Origin: Ruminococcus sp. XPD3002
GTDB lineage: Bacteria > Bacillota > Clostridia > Oscillospirales > Ruminococcaceae
Reading direction: 5' to 3'
NCBI GenBank assembly: GCA_900119535.1
Contig: FPJT01000001.1
Coordinates: forward strand, 286,367-350,366
DNA: 64,000 nucleotides
Shown: one piece after another, positions 42,329 to 51,365 of the stretch
Position numbering within the stretch: the stretch's first letter is position 1
How the letters are laid out: each line of letters starts with the position of its first letter
Position numbers and translations under genes: made by a program
Notes under the pieces: model-generated
The model's database searches: none
What the model was told of the DNA's origin: nothing
What the model saw: only the letters and a program-made list of their open reading frames with translations

Positions 42329-42335
42329 TAATATC

Positions 42336-42362
42336 AGGCTGTGCAATTTAGCTGCACAGCCT
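42336..42362 (-). terminator. Terminator hairpin, proximal copy
   Basis: Stem AGGCTGTGCA/TGCACAGCCT directly after the aminotransferase stop (17 bases away). The downstream T-tract is poor because the 176-bp element follows at once, while the distal copy keeps a good T-tract. Confidence 0.65.
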
Positions 42363-42379
42363 GTATCGGTTTTATTTAA

Positions 42380-43657
42380 TTACTTCTCTGCAAGGAGTTT
42401 CTCAGCGCTTACGAGCTTTACGCAGATAACGAAGAGCTCCATAGCCTTCTGAAGATCCTCTATCGGAGGATATGTAGGTGCAAGACGGATGTTCTTGTCA
42501 TCGGGATCAACGCCGTAAGGGAATGTAGCACCTGCGCCTGTAAGTGTAACGCCTGCTTCACTGCAAAGCTGAACTATGCGCTTAGCACAGCCGTTAAGAG
42601 CGTTGAATGAAATGAAGTAACCGCCCTTTGGATCAGTCCAGCTTCCGATGCCGAGCGGAGCGATCTCCTTGTTGAGTATATCGCATACGAGCTTGAACTT
42701 AGGAGCGATGATAGCCATGTGCTTCTTCATGTGAGCGAGCATATTGTCGAAGGTTCCGAAGAACTTTACATGACGGAGCTGGTTCATCTTGTCGTAGCTG
42801 ATTATGCTGATGCCGAGATGCTTTTTCAGATCGTCTATATTCTTCTTGCTTCCGCCCATTACTGCGACACCTGCGCCTGGGAATGTTATCTTTGAAGTTG
42901 AACCGAAGATGTAAACGATATCCTCGTTGCCGACTTTCTTTGCTTCTTCGAGAATGTTGAGGATGTACTCGGGTGAATCTGTAAGGTGATGGATGCAGTA
43001 AGCGTTATCCCAGAAGATACGGAAATCCTTTGCAGCAGGCTTAAGAGCGGCAAAACGCTTTACAGTCTCATCGCTGTAGCTGATGCCGTCGGGGTTTGAA
43101 TACTGCGGAACGCACCATATACCCTTTATGGAATCGTCCTCTGCAACGAGCTTTTCGATCATATCCATATCGGGACCTGTTGATGACATGGGGATATTTA
43201 TCATTTCAATGCCGAAGAATTCTGTCACCTTGAAGTGTCTGTCATAGCCGGGTACGGGACAGAGGAACTTTACCTTATCAAGCTTGCTCCAGGGAGTTCC
43301 GCCGAGAACGCCCTTGTTGAAAGCGGTCTGAACTGCGAAGAACATTGCATTAAGGCTTGAGTTGCCGAAAATGATTATCTCATCCTCGTTAACGCCGATC
43401 ATTTCAGAGAAGAGCTTCTTTGCCTCGGGAATACCGTCGAGCATACCGTAATTGCGGACGTCTGTACCGCAAGAGCTGATGAAATTTCCGTCATCGAAAA
43501 CATTCAGCATATCAACGCTGAGTTCAAGCTGTTCCTTGCAGGGGTTGCCTCTTGCCATATTCAGACAGAGTCCCTGACTTTTAAAGGAATCATAAAGCGC
43601 CTGATTTTCGTCTCTGAAAGCTTCGAGCTGTTCTTTAGTCATCTGAGATAAATTCAT
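42380..43657 (-). CDS. PLP-dependent aminotransferase (aspartate aminotransferase-like, PF12897 type)
   Basis: The 425-residue fold-type I aminotransferase falls in the group that starts with L-N-M-A-R-G-N-P and has a compact small domain, related to aspartate aminotransferase-like enzymes of Firmicutes. The PLP lysine is Lys256 in F-G-S-T-S-K-I-T-F-P-G-A-G. N-P-D-G (about residue 192) supplies the ring-binding Asn, and R-L-A-P-T-Y-P near the C-terminus the carboxylate-binding Arg. It probably interconverts aspartate or another dicarboxylic amino acid with a keto acid; the exact substrate is uncertain. ATG 43657 is better spaced from AAAGGTGAGG than ATG 43663, two codons earlier. Confidence 0.88.
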   Translation of the reverse strand: MNLSQMTKEQLEAFRDENQALYDSFKSQGLCLNMARGNPCKEQLELSVDMLNVFDDGNFISSCGTDVRNYGMLDGIPEAKKLFSEMIGVNEDEIIIFGNSSLNAMFFAVQTAFNKGVLGGTPWSKLDKVKFLCPVPGYDRHFKVTEFFGIEMINIPMSSTGPDMDMIEKLVAEDDSIKGIWCVPQYSNPDGISYSDETVKRFAALKPAAKDFRIFWDNAYCIHHLTDSPEYILNILEEAKKVGNEDIVYIFGSTSKITFPGAGVAVMGGSKKNIDDLKKHLGISIISYDKMNQLRHVKFFGTFDNMLAHMKKHMAIIAPKFKLVCDILNKEIAPLGIGSWTDPKGGYFISFNALNGCAKRIVQLCSEAGVTLTGAGATFPYGVDPDDKNIRLAPTYPPIEDLQKAMELFVICVKLVSAEKLLAEK

Positions 43658-44100
43658 TCCCATACCTCACCTTTCGTATATTGAGCGGAAAACCGCATAA
43701 TTTGTGCATGATCCGAATCGTCCTGAATTGCAGCAGTACTGCGAGGACGAGACTGACAATAATTTACCAATAAAAGTATACCATAGCACAGCGAGTTTTT
43801 CAAGGTGATAAGATGACAAATAATATGGCGGAAAACAGGTTTTTTTTAGCGCTTTCGGCATATTAAAAAAGGAATATGTCTATATTCGGCGGTTTAGTGT
43901 GCGCCAACGGCGGACAGCTATTTGTGGAAAATGTATGAATTTTTGCGTTTTCTATTGACTTTTAACGTCGGATTTGTTATAATGCAAGTAGATATATAAC
44001 TTTTTCAGGCGGTGCTGTCCGAACACAGTGTGTGTCCCGTGAACAGTGATATGCCTGAATATGGGGTTGGGAAAGTACTGATAATCAGGAGGTTTTCATT
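43658..44100. other. Divergent intergenic region
   Basis: No gene is supported. It holds the promoter of the transglutaminase-like gene (43955-43983) and a 5' leader of about 110 bases that can fold through CAGGC (44006-44010) with GCCTG (44053-44057), enclosing a second CTGT/ACAG hairpin. The aminotransferase side shows no clear promoter. Confidence 0.5.
43955..43983 (+). promoter_or_regulatory. Promoter of the transglutaminase-like dockerin gene
   Basis: TTGACT (43955-43960), 17 bases, TATAAT (43978-43983), near consensus. Confidence 0.85.
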
Positions 44101-45666
44101 ATGAAAAAATGGTTCAGATCAGGATTTTCTCTTTTAACTTCTCTTGCAATGGTAACAGGTACAACATCCTTTACAGCGTTTGCAGATTCGATAACTACAA
44201 CTTCAGGCGTTATCGATATGTCAGAAGAGGAGATCAATTTCGCGGAATTCGAGGAAATGGGACTGACTATCCAAGATATTCCTGCGATCAAGGGTAATTA
44301 TAACGATGGGGCTTATAATTACGGCTATTCACTTGACGAAAACAACGCCGAGGTCTATATGGCGTTCATGAAGCTCATCAATCCTTCAACGGATGAAGTG
44401 ACGGTAACGCTTCCGAATCCTGTGAAGTTCAGCTCTTCTACAAGGAATTTCGGAACAACAGAGGGAAGCGCTTTCTACGAGGCGGTGTTTACTAACTGCA
44501 AACCGGGTATGGACTGTGCAAGCTTCGACCTGCCCGAGCTTTTCTGGCTTGACGAGGTAATGACAAATGTAAGGGCGACTCAGATGCCTTATACCTACAA
44601 CTGGCTCACCCGTGAGTATACCTTCACTATCGAGACACTGACATTCTCTCCCGCGATAAAGAGCGGTTACGGAGACCTTGAAACAGTCATTGAAGCAAAA
44701 TCACAGCTCGATGACAAGGTGAACGAGATAGCGGAGATAGTTACAAAAGACGCAGATACAAGATATGATATCATCAAGAATATCCATGACTATATCTGCC
44801 TTAATACATACTACACCACAGAATGTATCGACTATTCTTCCGCATACGGAGCTCTTGTGGACGGAAATGCAGTCTGTGAGGGCTATTCCAAGGCTTTCAA
44901 GATAGTATGTGATGCACTTGATATCCCATGTGTTGATGTTTTCGGCAACTGGGATAAAGAGGACTCCACTGCACATATGTGGAATTACGTTCAGATGGAG
45001 GACGGCATATGGTACGCTATCGACGTTACATGGGATGACAACGACGGCAAGGACGGCAGAGAGATAGTTTACAGATACTTCCTTGACGGTTCGCTGCATT
45101 TCCTTACAGCGCATGATCCTTCCGAGGACTTTGATATAACTTACTTCACTTATCCCGAGATATCAAAGACTGCTTATGATCCGAACAAGGCAGTTCCGGG
45201 AACTACCGCACCGATAGTAACTACCACCACAAGTACATCTACAGTTACTACAACAACTACGACTCAGCCAACCACAACGACTACAAAGCCGACAACTACA
45301 AAACCCACTACTATTACCACCAAACCCACTACAACGAAAAAGGTGACTCAGACTACTCTCACCACAACAAAGAAGGGCGGAAGAAAAACTACAACTACCA
45401 CAGTACCGCCCGTGACAACAGTGCCGGCTACAACTGCAACTACAGTGCCTGTACAGCCTCTTAAGGGCGATGTTAACCGTGACGGAGTAGTAAATATGGC
45501 TGATCTGGTATATTGTGCAGAGGCAGTAAACTGTATGATAAAACCCGAATATTCCTGCGATGTCAACGAGGACGGACGTATGAATGTATTCGATGTTGTT
45601 GTAATGCGTCAGCTTATCCCGACGTATTCAGTGGCACCTGCTGAAAAGCCTGTGATAACTGTATAA
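44101..45666 (+). CDS. Secreted transglutaminase-like protein with dockerin
   Basis: This is a 521-residue secreted protein. Signal peptide 1-29; N-terminal region of unknown fold (30-190); transglutaminase-like (papain-fold) domain (about 195-345) with the full triad Cys259 (A-V-C-E-G-Y-S), His292 (A-H-M-W-N-Y) and Asp308 (A-I-D-V-T-W-D-D); Thr-rich linker (about 365-450); C-terminal dockerin (454-510; D-V-N-R-D-G-V-V and D-V-N-E-D-G-R-M). Such domains in secreted bacterial proteins are usually proteases or amide-bond hydrolases, less often cross-linkers. The dockerin suggests a cellulosome-associated peptidase. CAGGAGG precedes ATG 44101. Confidence 0.9.
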   Translation: MKKWFRSGFSLLTSLAMVTGTTSFTAFADSITTTSGVIDMSEEEINFAEFEEMGLTIQDIPAIKGNYNDGAYNYGYSLDENNAEVYMAFMKLINPSTDEVTVTLPNPVKFSSSTRNFGTTEGSAFYEAVFTNCKPGMDCASFDLPELFWLDEVMTNVRATQMPYTYNWLTREYTFTIETLTFSPAIKSGYGDLETVIEAKSQLDDKVNEIAEIVTKDADTRYDIIKNIHDYICLNTYYTTECIDYSSAYGALVDGNAVCEGYSKAFKIVCDALDIPCVDVFGNWDKEDSTAHMWNYVQMEDGIWYAIDVTWDDNDGKDGREIVYRYFLDGSLHFLTAHDPSEDFDITYFTYPEISKTAYDPNKAVPGTTAPIVTTTTSTSTVTTTTTTQPTTTTTKPTTTKPTTITTKPTTTKKVTQTTLTTTKKGGRKTTTTTVPPVTTVPATTATTVPVQPLKGDVNRDGVVNMADLVYCAEAVNCMIKPEYSCDVNEDGRMNVFDVVVMRQLIPTYSVAPAEKPVITV

Positions 45667-45692
45667 CGGGAGATCTTTTTAAACGAATCTAT

Positions 45693-45732
45693 GGCGGAAC
45701 CTTTCCTGCGAAAGGCTCCGCCTGTTTTATTG
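45693..45732 (+). terminator. Intrinsic terminator of the transglutaminase-like gene
   Basis: GGCGGA (45693-45698) with TCCGCC (45717-45722) and inner CCTTTC/GAAAGG, then TGTTTTATTG. Confidence 0.8.
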
Positions 45733-45744
45733 TATTAAGGCGTG

Positions 45745-45780
45745 AAAAAAGGGAAAACCCTTCCGCAGAAAGGTTTTCCC
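45745..45780 (-). terminator. Intrinsic terminator of the cdaA-cdaR operon
   Basis: Reverse-strand stem of about 11 bp (45770-45780 with 45751-45762, one bulge) followed by TTTTTTCAC. It ends the operon before any glmM. Confidence 0.8.
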
Positions 45781-45822
45781 CGATAAATATTCATATGATC
45801 TCTTAGTCAGTACGCTGTATCA

Positions 45823-47139
45823 TCAAGTGGTTCCCTCATCGTTCTTGACTCTCTGGAGTATGACCTTGCCTGATGAATAGAGCCAAGCGTCGGAAGGAGC
45901 GCTGTTCAGCGTATAATTAACGTTTGCGCTGTACTGCTCGGTAGTTGAATTAGCCGAAACGGAGCTTGCAGAGATGAAGCTTATCTCAGCCTTGATATCG
46001 TCTGCGGTTATCTCGTTGACTATTTCCTCGGGACCGATAACAGATACATCAAGACTCTGTGTCACAAGGGAATATGTGTAACTGTTGTCGGTTATATTGC
46101 TTATCTCGACCTTTGAAGGATCAATGGAAATGTTCTTCTTGATTAGTCCCGAACCATCGAATGAAACGATAACGTTTTCAAGCTCGGAAACGTTTGTAAG
46201 TTCGTCTGGGAGAACCTTGCTGAGCTGGAAAGTACCCGTATAGTTGAGGTCGATATCGCTGAGAGGTATCTTGCCCAATTCAAGCTCATCCGGTATCTCG
46301 TCCTGTATGTTATCCGAAGCAAGAACTACGCTGTCCGCAGAGAGCTTGAGCCTTGAAAGCAGTTTTTCCTGATCGAAGCCGTTTGGAGTACCTGATATTC
46401 CGACTTTAAGCGGAACAGTCTTCTGACGTATAACAGGTATCGTTATATTGAAGCTTGTGCTGCTGAATTCCAGACTGGACTGGTCAACAAGTGCATCGTC
46501 AACGGTATAAAGCTGGAGCTCGTCATTCTGTATCGAAAGTGTCTGGTCAAGAGTGCGCTGCTTGCTGAGAACTGCATTGCAGGTGTCTATGGTGTCAAGA
46601 GTAGCGGAAGGACCTGTTATCTTTACCTTGTTCGGTACGCAGGTTATCTCGTCATAGTTAAGTGACATGCCCTCTGCGTAGGTTATGTTCTGGAGGTAAG
46701 GTATAACAGGAAATTCCCTTGTTTCTATCTTGTCAAGGAGTACGGTAGCTGTGGAAGGCCTTATGGATTTTACCTCGTATGTTGAGCCTGTACTGCTTTT
46801 GACCTTGATCGAGAGCTTTTTCGTACCCGAAGTTGTAACGTTGTCCGCATCGAGATATGCAACGAGGTTATCGCTTGTGATATTGCCGACCTGAGTACGT
46901 TTTCCCAGGAGTTCCACCTTAACTTCCTCTACATCGCAGTTTATAACGCTGAGACCGTTTGCTTCCGCAATGGTACCTGCAAGATCGGTAGAGAGAACGA
47001 TGTGGTCAACGGTTATCTGCTTTGAAGGGAACTGTGATATCGATACCGTGAACCATACTGCAACGGCAATGATTATCGAAAATATTGCAAGAGCGAAGTT
47101 GTTGTCGAAAAGTCCCTTTTTAATCTTATTGCTGTTCAT
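45823..47139 (-). CDS. cdaR: YbbR-domain protein, CdaA regulator
   Basis: The 438-residue protein has one N-terminal membrane helix (about 15-33, F-A-L-A-I-F-S-I-I-I-A-V-A-V-W-F) and then about four YbbR-type beta domains outside the membrane (for example 'v-P-v-x-x-x-l-Q-n-i-t-y-A-e-G-m'). CdaR modulates the diadenylate cyclase CdaA. Its start overlaps the cdaA stop by 4 bases, so the two are translationally coupled. In many Firmicutes glmM follows; here a terminator does. Confidence 0.92.
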   Translation of the reverse strand: MNSNKIKKGLFDNNFALAIFSIIIAVAVWFTVSISQFPSKQITVDHIVLSTDLAGTIAEANGLSVINCDVEEVKVELLGKRTQVGNITSDNLVAYLDADNVTTSGTKKLSIKVKSSTGSTYEVKSIRPSTATVLLDKIETREFPVIPYLQNITYAEGMSLNYDEITCVPNKVKITGPSATLDTIDTCNAVLSKQRTLDQTLSIQNDELQLYTVDDALVDQSSLEFSSTSFNITIPVIRQKTVPLKVGISGTPNGFDQEKLLSRLKLSADSVVLASDNIQDEIPDELELGKIPLSDIDLNYTGTFQLSKVLPDELTNVSELENVIVSFDGSGLIKKNISIDPSKVEISNITDNSYTYSLVTQSLDVSVIGPEEIVNEITADDIKAEISFISASSVSANSTTEQYSANVNYTLNSAPSDAWLYSSGKVILQRVKNDEGTT

Positions 47140-48017
47140 TTCTTCTTCCTCCTTTCAAAAAGAGAGGAGAATTTCTTTTTTTCGTTCTGCTGAGCAGTGC
47201 TTTTAACGTCATATATTTCGTCATGCAGGAGAGTTCTGAGCTTCTCCCTTGTATAGTCGCGAGTGAGTATGCCGTTCATAGCGACCGATATCTGACCTGT
47301 CTCCTCTGAAACGACTATTATGATAGCGTCCGAGTTTTCGCTCATTCCGATAGCGGCACGGTGACGGGAACCGAGCTTCTTGTTGATGATAGCGTCGTTC
47401 TGGGGTTTCGGAAGGAAGCAGGCTGCGGCGAGTATTATACCGTCGCGCATGATAACAGCGCCGTCATGAAGGGGAGTTTTCGGATAGAAGATATTGCCGA
47501 ATACCTCCTTGCTTGGAGTTGCGTTCAGTATCGTGCCTGTTTCTATCTGTTCGCCGAGACGTACCTGCCGTTCAACAACGATAAGAGCGCCTGTACAGCT
47601 TGCGGAAAGTTCAACGCATGAATCGCATATCGCCTCGATAGCGGTATCCCACTTCTGTGAAAGTTCATCGGAGCTGAGATTCAGTCCGAGGGCACGGAGT
47701 CCCACTCTTGCACGTCCGAATTTTTCGAGAGTTCTTCTCAGCTCTGGCTGGAAGAGTATGAGTACGGCAATAAGACCGATGTTCAGTGCCTTTGAGAGTA
47801 TGAACTGCATTATTTTAAGCTTCAGTACGCTGCACAGAAAGTAGCCTGCAACGAGAAGCACTATACCCTTTACCAACTGACCGGCTCTTGTTTCGCGGAT
47901 GAGTTTCAGGAGCAGGTAGATTATGTATGCAAGAACTATGATATCTATAAAGTCTCTGAATTCGAGTGTCTTTAGTATACTGAAAAAAGCATATTTCAGA
48001 TTTTCCAACGAGGGCAT
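47136..48017 (-). CDS. cdaA: Diadenylate cyclase (c-di-AMP synthase)
   Basis: CdaA makes the second messenger c-di-AMP from two ATP; it controls potassium/osmotic balance and wall homeostasis. The 293-residue protein has three N-terminal membrane helices (about 15-95) and the DAC domain with P-L-H-D-G-A-V (Asp185-Gly186-Ala187) and G-S-R-H-R-A-A-I-G-M-S-E, the two catalytic motifs. I start at ATG 48017 (M-P-S-L-E-N-L), nine bases after AAAGGA; the frame extends to 48137 without a ribosome site. The usual length of about 270-290 residues supports this. Confidence 0.95.
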   Translation of the reverse strand: MPSLENLKYAFFSILKTLEFRDFIDIIVLAYIIYLLLKLIRETRAGQLVKGIVLLVAGYFLCSVLKLKIMQFILSKALNIGLIAVLILFQPELRRTLEKFGRARVGLRALGLNLSSDELSQKWDTAIEAICDSCVELSASCTGALIVVERQVRLGEQIETGTILNATPSKEVFGNIFYPKTPLHDGAVIMRDGIILAAACFLPKPQNDAIINKKLGSRHRAAIGMSENSDAIIIVVSEETGQISVAMNGILTRDYTREKLRTLLHDEIYDVKSTAQQNEKKKFSSLFERRKKK

Positions 48018-48160
48018 TTTCTCACGTCCTTTCGTTTGTTCTGAATACTCTGCGGCTGCAAATAAAAGAAGCAAGGTGTCGGAGGAGATGATCCCTCCGA
48101 CTGAGTGCAGAGTCCTACATATATTATTGTACCACAAATTCAGATAATTTCAATAGTTTT

Positions 48161-49297
48161 TTAATAATTTCGCATGTTTGTCACATTTTTTATCGCTGAA
48201 GCAAGGCGTGAAACGTCCTCGCTGCGGCTGAAGAACGATGGCGAGAACCTTACTGTTCCCTCTTTAGTGCCAAGCTGTGCATGTGCAAGTGCGGAGCAGT
48301 GAAGACCTGCACGTAGACAGTAGCCCTGTTTTGCGAGTATATCAGCAGTTCTGCCTGAGGGCATACCGCGTATATTGAATGAGACTATCGGCATATATGA
48401 GGCGCTTTTATCACGGTAGACAACTATATCGGCGATGTCGGATATCATGCTGATGAACTGCTCGCACAGTTCTGTTTCGTGCCTGAAAATATAGTCCGTA
48501 CCTGTGCGCTTTACGAAGCTGATGCCTGCTTTCAGGGACATTATTCCCGTGGTGTTGAGAGTTCCGCTTTCGAGACTGTCAGGCAGCAGATCGGGCTGTA
48601 TCATACTTTCGGAGCTGCTGCCTGTTCCTCCCTGAATTATGGGATGTATCGGATAGCTGCCATCCGAAATGAGGAGTCCCGTTCCTGTAAGACCGTAAAG
48701 GCCCTTGTGTCCCGAAGTGCAGAGGATATTGATTCCGTCACCGAGACTTACGGGGATAATACCGCAGACCTGTGCGCCGTCCGCAATGAAGCATATTCCC
48801 CGTTCTCGGCAAAGCTCCGCAATACGGCGGTATGGCAGAAGCTGACCTGTTACGTTGCTTGCGAGGGTACAGATGACGGCTTTTGTGTCATCGGATATTA
48901 GACGACGGAAGGATTCAATTGTCCTGTCATCATCGGGAAATACCTCTGCAACTGAAAGTGATGCTTTTCCCTGCCTGACAAGCTCCGCAGCAGGTCTTGC
49001 AGAGGAATTGTGTTCGAGACTGCTTATTATCATGTGACCTCCGCCGTACATGACTCCCTGTATCGCCATGTTGAGAGCGTGGGTGCAGTTCAGCGTGAAA
49101 ACGGTATTCTCAGGTTCTGCACCGAAAAAATCGGCAGCCTCTGCCCTTGCCGAGTATACTGCCTCGGAAGTTCTTGCTGCAAGTTCGTGACCGCCTCTTC
49201 CCGAGTTTCCGCCGTACCGGACCATAGCTTCACGGGCGGCACGGATCACGCTTTCGGGCTTTGGAAAAGTGGTAGCCGAATTATCAAAGTTTATCAT
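48161..49297 (-). CDS. Cysteine desulfurase-family aminotransferase (class V)
   Basis: The 378-residue protein is a NifS/SufS-like PLP enzyme of the type often linked to selenium or sulfur genes. It begins I-N-F-D-N-S-A-T-T-F-P-K-P. Lys198 in S-G-H-K-G-L-Y-G is the PLP lysine, and Cys334 in G-L-H-C-S-A-L-A-H is the persulfide cysteine. It would draw S (or Se) from cysteine (or selenocysteine). The ATG at 49297 has GGAGG nine bases upstream; the start lies inside the DUF3343 gene, which it overlaps by 14 bases. Confidence 0.9.
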   Translation of the reverse strand: MINFDNSATTFPKPESVIRAAREAMVRYGGNSGRGGHELAARTSEAVYSARAEAADFFGAEPENTVFTLNCTHALNMAIQGVMYGGGHMIISSLEHNSSARPAAELVRQGKASLSVAEVFPDDDRTIESFRRLISDDTKAVICTLASNVTGQLLPYRRIAELCRERGICFIADGAQVCGIIPVSLGDGINILCTSGHKGLYGLTGTGLLISDGSYPIHPIIQGGTGSSSESMIQPDLLPDSLESGTLNTTGIMSLKAGISFVKRTGTDYIFRHETELCEQFISMISDIADIVVYRDKSASYMPIVSFNIRGMPSGRTADILAKQGYCLRAGLHCSALAHAQLGTKEGTVRFSPSFFSRSEDVSRLASAIKNVTNMRNY

Positions 49298-49505
49298 GAT
49301 CTTCCGCCTCCGCTTCTGTACGGTATGGGATATCATAGAGCTTAAGCACCCGCAGTGCTTCGCTGCAGCTACGGGATATAATAAGCCTGTAGCCGCATCC
49401 CCGTTCCGTTCTTACAACTTCGCAGGGGAAGCCTCTTGAACGAAGCAGCCGCTGACTTTTAACTGCGTAGGTGTATGAGGGCATTTCTGCAATACATTCC
49501 TTCAT
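49284..49505 (-). CDS. DUF3343 small protein, putative Se/S carrier-like
   Basis: A 73-residue cytoplasmic protein with the family layout: an alpha-beta start (S-Y-T-Y-A-V-K-S-Q-R-L-L), then P-C-E-V-V-R-T, a G-C-G-Y-R-L-I-I pattern and a final helix. DUF3343 proteins are annotated as putative Se/S carriers because they occur with selenium genes and cysteine desulfurases; direct proof is limited. The overlap with the desulfurase gene supports a shared pathway. A GGGGTGAT site precedes ATG 49505. No SelD or YedF gene is visible nearby. Confidence 0.82.
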   Translation of the reverse strand: MKECIAEMPSYTYAVKSQRLLRSRGFPCEVVRTERGCGYRLIISRSCSEALRVLKLYDIPYRTEAEAEDHDKL

Positions 49506-49712
49506 GGTATCACCCCTTTATGACTCTGCGGAAGCATGGTACACTAACATTATATGCGAATGAACGTTTACTGTGATTTGCCGATCATACGCAGTTTTTT
49601 CAGTTTTTGAAAAAATTTTCCGTAAATGTGTTATAAATCTGTTTTGCCGTGCGAGTGTAGTAAGTGTCAGAGCAATACAGGCTCTATTTTTATAAATGAT
49701 GGAGGTTGAAAT

Positions 49713-51365
49713 ATGAAAAAATTACTATCAACGGTCGCAGCATTATCATTGCTTTTATCCGGTGGGACAATACTTCCGGAACAGGCATCATTTGTTGGAA
49801 TGAATGCCTTTGCTGATACCGTTTCTGCTGAGGAAGCAGACGAAACAAGAAAAGAAACTATAGGCGACTTCGTTTATGAGATCTCAGACACAGAAGCTAA
49901 GCTCTGTGAGTGCAATAACAAGGACATTGTTGATCTGGTGATACCGTCAGAAGTAAACGGACTTCCTGTTACAGAGATATTGTGGTTTACATTTAGCGAT
50001 ATGACGAGTATCAGGTCTGTGAAAATACCGGATACTATAAAGCATATTGATGATTTTGTTTTTTCCGGCTGTACTTCACTTACAGATGTAAAACTGCCAG
50101 ATAATTTTGAGAGTATGCAAATATCAGCATTTACTTTTATGGATACGCCGTGGAGAAATATGCAGGTAAATGAAGACGGATATTTCATTTTGGGAAGTAC
50201 ACTTGTTGATGCACTTGACTGTACAGAAGAGAATGTTGTGGTACCTGATGGAATAACCAGAATAGCAGCTGATTGCTTTTCAAATACAGATGACAGAACC
50301 GGTACTAAAATCAAGAGCGTTTCCTTGCCTGATTCACTCAAGGAGATAGGAACTATGGCTTTTTGCCATCTTGAAGAACTTGAAAGCATCGATATCCCTG
50401 ACAGTGTTGAAACTATCGGTACAAGTGCTTTTTCAGATTGCTATAAGCTAAGTAAAGCTAATCTTCCGAAAAGCCTTAAAGAGATATCAGGCGGTTTATT
50501 TAGTAACACTGCTATTGAAGAAATAGAAATTCCGGAATCGGTAAAAAAAATAGGCGGTTCGGCTTTTTGTGAAACACGTATTACCAAAGTTGTTATTCCA
50601 TCAACAGTAGAAGAAGTTGAGGACTATGTTTTTAGTGACTGTCATCATCTTGAAGAAATATATTATGATGCTCCTGAGCTAAAATACTATATATCTCAAG
50701 GAACTCCTGTAAATAAGGTGGTTTTGGGTGAAAATGTCAGAAAGGTTAACAGAAGCGTTTTCTGGTTTTGTGATCAGCTTAGCAGTATTACATTCCTTAA
50801 TCCTGATTGTGAGATAGATGACCGCATGATAAGCTGCTGGATAGGACCGACCGGTTCATCTCCCGAGAGTACTACCGTTACCGAGAGCAAAACCGAGTCT
50901 GAAGCAGCAGACGATCAGACGGATGAAGGTCTGCACAAAAAAGATGTGAAGATATTAACTTCTTTCCCTGCTGGTTTTACAGGATATCTCGATGATTCAA
51001 ACTACAAGTCACGTATAACGATATGTGGTTTTAAAGGTTCAACAGCAGAGCTGTTTGCGGATAAAAACGGATATTATTTTTCAGAAATAGATGGGAATAT
51101 TGTAAATGAAACAAGTATTAATGTTGAGGAAATGACAGTCGATAATATAGGCGATGCCAACGGAGATAACGAGATCGGACTTGCAGATTCACTCGTTATC
51201 CTCCAGAATATAGCCAACAGCATCAAGTATCCGCTGACAGAGGAAGCTCTTGACAAGGCTGATGTATTTAACCGTGGGGACGGTATTACAGCCAATGATG
51301 CGCTCAGCATCCAGAAATACGATGCAAAGATCATAAGCGCGCTTCCCGAGTCTTACATGAAATGA
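49713..51365 (+). CDS. Secreted leucine-rich-repeat protein with dockerin
   Basis: The 550-residue secreted protein has a signal peptide (1-35) and BspA-type LRR_5 repeats (about 60-365; e.g. I-P-D-S-V-E-T-I-G-T-S-A-F). A less regular region follows, and then a C-terminal dockerin (479-540; D-A-N-G-D-N-E-I-G and a second half R-G-D-G-I-T-A-N-D-A-L). The dockerin resembles that of the anti-sigma-linked protein at 24891 (same Q-N-x-A-N-S-x-K-Y-P-L segment), suggesting the same cohesin partner. BspA-like LRRs are usually adhesive or protein-binding. ATG 49713 follows GGAGG. Role: a non-catalytic cellulosome or surface component, by inference. Confidence 0.9.
   Translation: MKKLLSTVAALSLLLSGGTILPEQASFVGMNAFADTVSAEEADETRKETIGDFVYEISDTEAKLCECNNKDIVDLVIPSEVNGLPVTEILWFTFSDMTSIRSVKIPDTIKHIDDFVFSGCTSLTDVKLPDNFESMQISAFTFMDTPWRNMQVNEDGYFILGSTLVDALDCTEENVVVPDGITRIAADCFSNTDDRTGTKIKSVSLPDSLKEIGTMAFCHLEELESIDIPDSVETIGTSAFSDCYKLSKANLPKSLKEISGGLFSNTAIEEIEIPESVKKIGGSAFCETRITKVVIPSTVEEVEDYVFSDCHHLEEIYYDAPELKYYISQGTPVNKVVLGENVRKVNRSVFWFCDQLSSITFLNPDCEIDDRMISCWIGPTGSSPESTTVTESKTESEAADDQTDEGLHKKDVKILTSFPAGFTGYLDDSNYKSRITICGFKGSTAELFADKNGYYFSEIDGNIVNETSINVEEMTVDNIGDANGDNEIGLADSLVILQNIANSIKYPLTEEALDKADVFNRGDGITANDALSIQKYDAKIISALPESYMK

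Larger units (their letters stand above)
41789..42379. other. Intergenic region between the aminotransferase gene and adhE
   Basis: From right to left on the reverse strand: a terminator hairpin after the aminotransferase (42336-42362), the 176-bp dispersed element (42153-42328), a second copy of the same terminator hairpin (42101-42126), the adhE promoter (41998-42050) and an untranslated leader of about 225 bases. No gene is present. Confidence 0.7.
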
